From Alphaproteobacteria bacterium (lineage in GTDB: Bacteria > Pseudomonadota > Alphaproteobacteria > UBA9219), in contig JAQUPC010000119.1 in the NCBI GenBank assembly GCA_028716765.1, positions 1-6,013 of the forward strand: a DNA stretch of 6,013 bases, read 5' to 3'. The notes beneath the pieces were generated by a model that was not told the origin of the DNA, searched no databases, and saw only the letters and a list, made by a program, of their open reading frames with translations. Made by a program: the position numbers and the translations under genes. This document shows, piece by piece, positions 1 through 5,168 of this stretch; position 1 is the stretch's first letter; each line of letters starts with the position of its first letter.

Positions 1-993
1 GGCACCAGTTCACTGCAGCAATCGTCCGAAATGAATGTCGAAATCAAGGCTTGGGACGAGATCAAGGAAACGGTGTCGGCCATTCTCGGCGGCGTCGGAA
101 ACGCCGTCGTTGCGCCTTCGACGGGCACCATAACGGTGACGACGACTCCCGAAATCATGCGCACGGTGGCCAAATTTATCGAGGAAGAAAACAAAAGGCT
201 GTCGCAGCAGATTGCGATCAACGTCGAAATTTACAAAATCGAGCTGGCGCAAGGGACCGATTTTAACTACGGCTTCACCGAGATTCTGCAAAACCTGTCG
301 AAGAACATAACGAACCTGTCGTTTACGGGACCGGCCGCGGTTACGTCCATCACGAGCACGAACGCCGCCGCCGCGAACTTGTCTGTGGCGATCATAAATC
401 CCGGCAATCACGGCTCGACGTCCAGTATCTTTAGGGCGCTCTCGACCGTGGGCGACACGACGCGTGTTGCTCAGTTCCCATTGACAACCCTCAACAACAG
501 GCCGGTTTCGCGCCGCGTCGGCCGCGATCTGGCCTATGTCGCATCGGTTCAGAACACGACGGTATCCGGCGTGGGAGGCTCGGGCGGTTCCGTCAGCAGC
601 ACGATTACGCCGGGAACGGTGCGCGAAGGCTTTTCGCTGCAATTGACGCCGCGTCTTTTGGACGACGGGCGGATTATGTTGCAGTACTCGCTCAGCCTGA
701 CGGATTTCATAGGCTTCCAGACCTTCGGCGATATTGACTCGGCCTCTGCCAACGGCATCCAGCTGCCCGAAACGTCCAGCCGCGTTTTTGTGCAGCAATC
801 CATGTTGAAAAGCGGATCGACTCTTGTTCTGGCCGGCTATGATGACGAGAAGACGACTATGAACGCCCAGGGCGTCGGGAACCCCTTCAACTTCCTGTTA
901 GGCGGCGGCTCCAGCAACGAAGCCGTGCATTCGATGATGTTCATCGCCATAACGCCTCAGGTTCTCGAGGTACCGCGTCCGGAGCAGGGGTAA
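1..993 (+). CDS. pilN: Type IVB pilus outer-membrane secretin PilN, C-terminal part (5' truncated by window edge)
   Basis: This is the C-terminal 330 residues of the channel through which the pilus crosses the outer membrane. The frame is open to the first base, so the gene starts upstream; an internal ATG at 31 is not the start. Fragment residues about 11-83 look like the last periplasmic N domain, ending in QQIAINVEIYKIEL. The secretin barrel follows. Typical R64 PilN-family blocks are LTTLNNRP (161-168), a Gly/Ser-rich loop (190-200), TPGTVREGFSLQLTPRLLDDG (about 203-223) and SGSTLVLAGYDDE (271-283), ending near GVGNPFNFLLGGG (291-303) and MMFIAITPQVLEVPRP. Family members are roughly 550 residues, so the lipoprotein signal and first N domains are missing here. 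The stop TAA overlaps the ATG of the next gene by one base, which suggests coupled translation. Secretin identity is firm. Assignment to PilN rather than a type II secretion GspD rests on the barrel motifs and the neighbours. Confidence 0.93.
   Translation, partial: GTSSLQQSSEMNVEIKAWDEIKETVSAILGGVGNAVVAPSTGTITVTTTPEIMRTVAKFIEEENKRLSQQIAINVEIYKIELAQGTDFNYGFTEILQNLSKNITNLSFTGPAAVTSITSTNAAAANLSVAIINPGNHGSTSSIFRALSTVGDTTRVAQFPLTTLNNRPVSRRVGRDLAYVASVQNTTVSGVGGSGGSVSSTITPGTVREGFSLQLTPRLLDDGRIMLQYSLSLTDFIGFQTFGDIDSASANGIQLPETSSRVFVQQSMLKSGSTLVLAGYDDEKTTMNAQGVGNPFNFLLGGGSSNEAVHSMMFIAITPQVLEVPRPEQG
981..984 (+). promoter_or_regulatory. Ribosome-binding site of pilO2
   Basis: GGAG lies 8 nt before the ATG at 993, inside the last codons of pilN. 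It supports that ATG as the true pilO2 start, in the arrangement TAATG where stop and start share one base. Confidence 0.6.
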
Positions 994-2258
994 TGGCCGG
1001 TGGTATCGTCACGATTGGCAGGCGGCAATACGCCAGCGGGCTTTACTGGGAGATCAGTTCCAGCGGCCGCATTTCCCAGGCGGCAAAAGAAGCGGCGCGC
1101 CAACCGAGCGTTTTGGCCGAATTTTATGCCGCGCGCGCTGGCACGAAAACAGGCCGGGTTCCTCAGTTTGGTTTGAGCCAGGGGGATTCCGGGCACCGCG
1201 CAGGGCTTCCCGTCCTGGCGGCGTGTCTCGCAAATCAGCAGCCCGGTTCGTGGGCGGGGGCGTTTCGTCTTCGCGAAGGCACGGCTATCGTCGTCGTGCG
1301 CGACGATCTGATTGTTCCCGACGGCGATCTGTTTTTTGCCGATGAGACCGAGGCGCGCGACCGTTTGTTGCAGGAAATGGCTCTGGGCGGGCTCCAGAAA
1401 GTCTACGCCCCCGAAACATGGGGCGTCTCGGGGGCCGACTCCATGCCCGTCGCCCTCCTACTTAACGACAGTACGGAAGTCAAACTTCACTCCGTCGCCC
1501 TATCGAAGCAAACGATAATGGTTCTCGGCGGTCTCGGGGCTGTTTTGCTGCTGTTGCTCGGCATCGGCTGGTACATTCAGCAGGAAAACGCCAAAGTAGA
1601 GGCGGCAAGACTGGCGCGGGCAGAGGCGCTTAACCGGGCCCGTGCCGAAGCCGAGAGATTGCTGCCTGGTTTCGTGCAAACGGCGCCGGAATACCCGCTT
1701 CCCGAGCGCAAATGGGAAAACAAGCCGCCTCCCCTTGACGTCATGCAGGCGTGCCGCGACGCCCTAAGCAGGGCTCCCGCAGTCGTTGCAGGCTGGAGGC
1801 TTGAAAGCGCCCATTGCGACGAAACGTCATTAAGCGAAAAATGGACCCGCACGAGCGGTTTTTCCGCGCCGCCGCCGCAATCGACCGTCAACGACAACGG
1901 CACGTCGGCTTCTTTGAGTATTACCTGGTCCCCGCTCAAACCGCGCAGCCCCGAAGCTTTAAGGGATCCCGAAGAGATTACGCGCCGTTATCTGGCGCAG
2001 AACTGGCCGGGGAGCTTGGCCCGGATGCAAGACGACCCGCCGCCGCCGCCGCCGCCGGACTTTAAAGGCGCATGGAATCCGCCCCCGCCTCCCTGGATTA
2101 AGCGTTCCTTTACTCTTTCGATGCCAGTATTGCCTTGGACCTTGCCGGTGTTTTTTGCGGACTTGCCGGGGGTTGTTGTTAACGCGCTTTCTCTCAGTTC
2201 AAGCGGGATGAACAGCACATGGACAATCGACGGGGTGATCTATGAAAATCGCCATTAA
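993..2258 (+). CDS. pilO2: Type IVB pilus inner-membrane accessory protein PilO2
   Basis: A 421-residue bitopic inner-membrane protein of the PilO/PilO2 family of R64-like pili. Residues 1-172 should be cytoplasmic; they open with IVTIGRRQYASGLYW, a typical start for this family. One membrane segment lies at about 174-194 (IMVLGGLGAVLLLLLGIGWYI). A charged, alanine-rich helix, probably coiled coil, follows at 197-223. The rest is predicted periplasmic. It contains Cys254 and Cys275, well placed for a disulfide, and two proline runs: seven at 349-355 and five at 363-367. By analogy with BfpC of the bundle-forming pilus or GspL of type II secretion, the cytoplasmic domain probably anchors the ATPase and the periplasmic part meets PilP or the secretin; this is inference. 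The start has a good ribosome-binding site and overlaps the pilN stop by one base. The end overlaps pilP by 17 nt. Length is close to R64 PilO. Confidence 0.88.
   Translation: MAGGIVTIGRRQYASGLYWEISSSGRISQAAKEAARQPSVLAEFYAARAGTKTGRVPQFGLSQGDSGHRAGLPVLAACLANQQPGSWAGAFRLREGTAIVVVRDDLIVPDGDLFFADETEARDRLLQEMALGGLQKVYAPETWGVSGADSMPVALLLNDSTEVKLHSVALSKQTIMVLGGLGAVLLLLLGIGWYIQQENAKVEAARLARAEALNRARAEAERLLPGFVQTAPEYPLPERKWENKPPPLDVMQACRDALSRAPAVVAGWRLESAHCDETSLSEKWTRTSGFSAPPPQSTVNDNGTSASLSITWSPLKPRSPEALRDPEEITRRYLAQNWPGSLARMQDDPPPPPPPDFKGAWNPPPPPWIKRSFTLSMPVLPWTLPVFFADLPGVVVNALSLSSSGMNSTWTIDGVIYENRH
2037..2057 (+). repeat. (CCG)7 triplet repeat encoding seven prolines
   Basis: Seven uninterrupted CCG codons encode PilO2 residues Pro349-Pro355. 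A second run, CCG CCC CCG CCT CCC, encodes Pro363-Pro367 at 2079-2093. The first run is a pure triplet tract, so slippage would change length without breaking the frame. The second uses mixed codons, which suggests that the protein sequence rather than the DNA repeat is kept there. Confidence 0.9.
2232..2237 (+). promoter_or_regulatory. Likely ribosome-binding site of pilP
   Basis: GGGGTG ends 4 nt before the ATG at 2242 and lies within the end of pilO2. It is a moderate match to the anti-Shine-Dalgarno sequence. With the 17-nt gene overlap it supports translational coupling and the ATG that gives PilP a proper signal peptide. Confidence 0.45.
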
Positions 2259-3144
2259 AACAGGCTTGTTTCTTCTTGCTGCGCTTGGCGCGTCCGGCGT
2301 TTCGCCGGCCAGTGCGCAGCTGCTTGCCCAGGATTTGGCCGTAGCCTCCGTGGGAGCAGCCGGTGCCGCACAAGTCGCGGCTCAAGGCCATGCCGTGGGC
2401 GCGCAGGCCCAAGCCGTCAACAAAGCTGAAAATGATACACTCGCCGACATATCGAAGCTTCAGCAAGGCCAGCAAAATCCCCACGCTCAAGAATCCGCGG
2501 GATCCTTGCCCAAAATCGAAACGCCCCAAATGGCGGCATTAGCGTTGCCTTCCAATTCTCCTCCGGTTCTCGACGCGGGAAAAGGAAAGGGAGGAAAGGA
2601 CGATTTGGCAGGCGGTAAAGTTCCCGATTCCGTCAAAGGCGTAATCAAGCGGCTCAATATGGCAACGGAAAACGTGACGCTTGAGGATTTGAACTCGGCG
2701 CGGGAGGCCGTGGCCAAGCTCGATATTCTGATCGACATTGAAAAAAGGCTGACCGATCTTGCGGCGCTTCGTCAGGAACGGGAAGAAAAGTCGTTGGCTA
2801 CTGCCTTGCCCGCGAGCGCTTTAGGCATGCGCGGGGGCCCGTCGCTTCCCGCGAGCGTCCCGGCGCCGACGCCGGGCTATTCGTCCCAGCAGGCCGCGCC
2901 GCCGCCGGTCTTTACACCGCCTGCGGCCCCGATCGAGGTTCAAAGGATTTCCGGATCCGGAGGGCATTACACGGCGCTTGTCAAAGCCGGCGAAGGAAAG
3001 CCGACACTTGTGCATGAAGGCGACAAAGCGCCGGACGGCAGCATTGTGGAAAGCATTACCGTCCGCGGCGTCACGTTCCTGAAAGACAAAAAGTCGCGCA
3101 CGGTTCAAGTGAAGGATATCGCCGTTGTCTACAATGGCCGATAA
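2242..3144 (+). CDS. pilP: Type IVB pilus biogenesis protein PilP, periplasmic
   Basis: A 300-residue exported protein of the PilP family of R64-like pili. The start gives a classical signal peptide: basic MKIAIK, a hydrophobic core at 7-20, and cleavage likely after SPASA (residue 25), leaving Gln26. An Ala/Gln-rich stretch (26-60) and a low-complexity linker with a GKGKGGKDD cluster (113-121) follow. Next is a charged helical segment (about 146-184, including EDLNSAREAVAKLDILIDIE) and a Pro-rich linker (199-230). The compact C-terminal beta domain (232-300) begins VQRISGSGGHYTALV and ends VKDIAVVYNGR. This layout resembles the small periplasmic domain of GspC and pilotin-like PilP proteins, and the family is thought to link inner-membrane parts to the secretin. 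No lipobox cysteine is present, so it is predicted to be soluble or held by partners. It overlaps pilO2 by 17 nt and lies 32 nt before the apparent pilQ start. Confidence 0.85.
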   Translation: MKIAIKTGLFLLAALGASGVSPASAQLLAQDLAVASVGAAGAAQVAAQGHAVGAQAQAVNKAENDTLADISKLQQGQQNPHAQESAGSLPKIETPQMAALALPSNSPPVLDAGKGKGGKDDLAGGKVPDSVKGVIKRLNMATENVTLEDLNSAREAVAKLDILIDIEKRLTDLAALRQEREEKSLATALPASALGMRGGPSLPASVPAPTPGYSSQQAAPPPVFTPPAAPIEVQRISGSGGHYTALVKAGEGKPTLVHEGDKAPDGSIVESITVRGVTFLKDKKSRTVQVKDIAVVYNGR

Positions 3145-3176
3145 AGAGTTTTTGCACCACAACACCGGTTGTCGAC

Positions 3177-5168
3177 TTGCCCAATTTTCTTTCGGATTTG
3201 AACGACAAACTTGGCACCGTTTTGCACGGCAAAACGGAACCGCCCGGGCCGAAAACATCCGCGCAAAATCCATCGCCGGCTAAAAAGGCCGGTCCCCCTC
3301 CTTCAAATGCGCCCCGGCCAAAAACGGCCGATAATCCCCCGGCTCCCGTAAAAGCGCCTAGTCCCGCCGGGGCAGGCGTGCCTGCGCCTGCCAGAAAAAA
3401 AGACGATTCCGAAGCTCCGGTCGTGGCCGAGAGTTTCGCGCCAAGCCAAACGCCGCCTTCTCCCGAACAGGATATTAAATTCGAGGATGAACGCTCTCTG
3501 GCGCAAAGCGGCGGGCTTACGTTTTCCGGCGAACTGCTTACGGCGGAAGGCGGCGCGCTTAAGGTTCCGGAAGAATCCCGCAATCTTTGCGCCTTGTTCG
3601 ACAATGGCCTCTGGCTTGTCAGCGCCTCGCACCGCCACTCGCCGTTGGTCACGTCCGTAGCCCAGCTGGCCAAGCGAACAGGCTATCATCTGGACGAACC
3701 GCGTTACGTTACGCCCAATATCATCCGCCAGGCCTATACCTACTCTAACCGTCTCTTGGTCACCTCGAAGCTTGACGAGAACGCCGTTCGCCGCCGCATC
3801 TCGAATGTTCTCGACCGCGCCGTCGAAATAGGAGCGAACGACATTCATATCGACGCCAGCGACGGCCGCACCCGCGTCGAGTTCCGCATCGACGGAGCCT
3901 TGCGCCTTTGGGAGACGTGGACCCAGAAGGAAGGCGAGTTCGTGCTGTCGTCGGTCTATTCGCATTCGGTAGGACAGTCGGGGGCGACGGCCAATTGGCA
4001 GGAGCCTCAGGCCGCGATGCTGACGTCCGAAATACAAGGCAAGGATTCGCTTCCCTTGCCCAAGGGCGTGATCAGCGTACGCTGCCAGTGGGTGCCTCTG
4101 GCCAACGGCCGTTATCTCGACATGCGGCTGGGGTACGACTCGGCGTACTTGTTCGGCGAAAATTTCATCATGGCCGACATCGATTCGCTCGGCTTTTCGC
4201 AGGAGCAGTTAAAGGTCGTCCAAAGCCTGCGGCAATTGCCGGGCGGCATGCGCGTCTTCGCCGGGCCCGTCAATCAGGGCAAGACGACCACGCTCCGCAT
4301 GACGCTCAACCGGCGCATGGCCGAGACCAACATGCAGCTTAACTGCCTTTTGATCGAAGACCCTCCGGAAGGCGGCGTCATAGGCGCGCGGCAGGTCGGC
4401 GTTTCGTCTTCGGTCAAGGACGAGCAGCGCGAGAAATCCTTTGTCGAGATCATGCGCTGCGCGCTGCGCCTCGATCCCGACATCGTCATGCTGGGCGAAG
4501 TGCGCGACGTTCAAACGGCCAAATTCGCCTTCCGTCTGGCGCTGACCGGACGGCAGGTTTACACCACGACCCACGTCTATTCGGCTCTGGCCATTCCGCA
4601 GCGCCTAAGGGACATCGGGATCGAGCCTTATCTTGTGTACGACCAGCATCTTCTCCGGGGCATGATCTGTCAGCGTTTGTTGCGCGGCTTGTGCCCGAAA
4701 TGCCGGATCCCGATAGCCCAGGCTCCGGCGGAACTCGGGCCCATTTACAAGGATGTCTTGCGCCGGACGCGCGCGGGGCTTGCCCTTATGGACGCGGCGC
4801 GGGGCCGCACGGGCACGGACGGAACGGTTTATGACCGGCTCGCCGAGCCGGACATGCGTCAGGTCTACGTGGCCAACCCCGAAGGCTGCCAGCATTGCTT
4901 CAAGGGGCGGTCCGGCCGGACGGTGTGCGCGGAAGTTATCGAAACCGACCAGAAACTTATGGAACTCCTGCAGGACAACAGATTGGAAGATGCCAGCCAA
5001 TATTGGCTGTCGCCGCAGGGCATGAACGGCGTTACCATGCTTTGGCACGCGCTGGAGAAAGTCCGCAGGGGCGAAGTGTCGCCGCCCGACGCCGAATTCG
5101 ACGTCGGGCCGTTGGCGAAGGAACGGGATATTATTGAAGTCGAGCAGCGATTGGGGGCGATCATATGA
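3177..5168 (+). CDS. pilQ: Type IVB pilus assembly ATPase PilQ (GspE/PilB family)
   Basis: This cytoplasmic hexameric secretion ATPase powers pilus assembly on PilR. As read from TTG it has 663 residues, against about 500-550 usual for R64-type PilQ. Residues 1-20 may form a short amphipathic helix. Residues 20-98 are a Pro/Ala/Lys-rich linker. A small domain lies at about 110-195. The GspE-type N2 domain (205-320) contains AVEIGANDIHID and VEFRIDG. The motor domain has Walker A GPVNQGKTT (363-371), Asp box LIEDPPE (392-398), Walker B DPDIVMLGEVRD (433-444, catalytic Glu441) and His box TGRQVYTTTH (457-466). Two CxxC pairs, Cys506/509 and Cys571/574, form the zinc site typical of assembly rather than retraction ATPases. 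The start is uncertain: there is no in-frame ATG before the N2 domain, and no strong ribosome-binding site precedes the TTG. The frame stays open upstream. The stop overlaps pilR as ATGA. Function is firm, the N-terminus is not. Confidence 0.9.
   Translation: MPNFLSDLNDKLGTVLHGKTEPPGPKTSAQNPSPAKKAGPPPSNAPRPKTADNPPAPVKAPSPAGAGVPAPARKKDDSEAPVVAESFAPSQTPPSPEQDIKFEDERSLAQSGGLTFSGELLTAEGGALKVPEESRNLCALFDNGLWLVSASHRHSPLVTSVAQLAKRTGYHLDEPRYVTPNIIRQAYTYSNRLLVTSKLDENAVRRRISNVLDRAVEIGANDIHIDASDGRTRVEFRIDGALRLWETWTQKEGEFVLSSVYSHSVGQSGATANWQEPQAAMLTSEIQGKDSLPLPKGVISVRCQWVPLANGRYLDMRLGYDSAYLFGENFIMADIDSLGFSQEQLKVVQSLRQLPGGMRVFAGPVNQGKTTTLRMTLNRRMAETNMQLNCLLIEDPPEGGVIGARQVGVSSSVKDEQREKSFVEIMRCALRLDPDIVMLGEVRDVQTAKFAFRLALTGRQVYTTTHVYSALAIPQRLRDIGIEPYLVYDQHLLRGMICQRLLRGLCPKCRIPIAQAPAELGPIYKDVLRRTRAGLALMDAARGRTGTDGTVYDRLAEPDMRQVYVANPEGCQHCFKGRSGRTVCAEVIETDQKLMELLQDNRLEDASQYWLSPQGMNGVTMLWHALEKVRRGEVSPPDAEFDVGPLAKERDIIEVEQRLGAII
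3217..3237 (+). other. Perfect 9-bp stem-loop near the pilQ 5' end
   Basis: CCGTTTTGC (3217-3225) and GCAAAACGG (3229-3237) are exact reverse complements around the 3-base loop ACG. No T run follows, so it is not a standard intrinsic terminator. It lies in codons about 14-21 of pilQ, 40 nt after the putative TTG start. It could act on the mRNA, on pilQ translation, or be a protein-binding palindrome; a chance occurrence is also possible. The structure is directly visible; any role is inferred. Confidence 0.45.
5153..5157 (+). promoter_or_regulatory. Possible ribosome-binding site of pilR
   Basis: GGGGG stands 7 nt before the ATG at 5165, within the final codons of pilQ. The match to a Shine-Dalgarno sequence is only partial. 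The ATGA stop-start overlap probably does much of the work by re-initiation. Confidence 0.35.

Noticed and set aside
10..798. Long reverse-strand ORF (262 codons) opposite pilN
   Set aside because: Arg-rich shadow of the secretin coding region, with no recognisable domain; the + strand carries clear family motifs.
1..993. Alternative identity as a type II secretion GspD or type III secretin
   Set aside because: The barrel blocks (LTTLNNRP, the TPGTVREGF region) and the following pilO2-pilP-pilQ-pilR order fit the R64 PilN family better, and no gspC/gspE-type order is seen.
3303..4037. Long reverse-strand ORF (244 codons) opposite pilQ
   Set aside because: Composition is typical of an antisense shadow (many Arg/Gly), and it overlaps the N2 domain of the ATPase, which is clearly the real product.
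3908..4342. Alternative + frame ORF (144 codons) inside pilQ
   Set aside because: It lies wholly within the conserved ATPase core and reads as an Arg/Gly/His-rich out-of-frame product without a ribosome-binding site or domain.
5084..5109. 8-bp inverted repeat GCCCGACG / CGTCGGGC with a 10-nt loop near the end of pilQ
   Set aside because: About one such repeat is expected by chance in a window of this size, and no T run follows, so it is not supported as a terminator.
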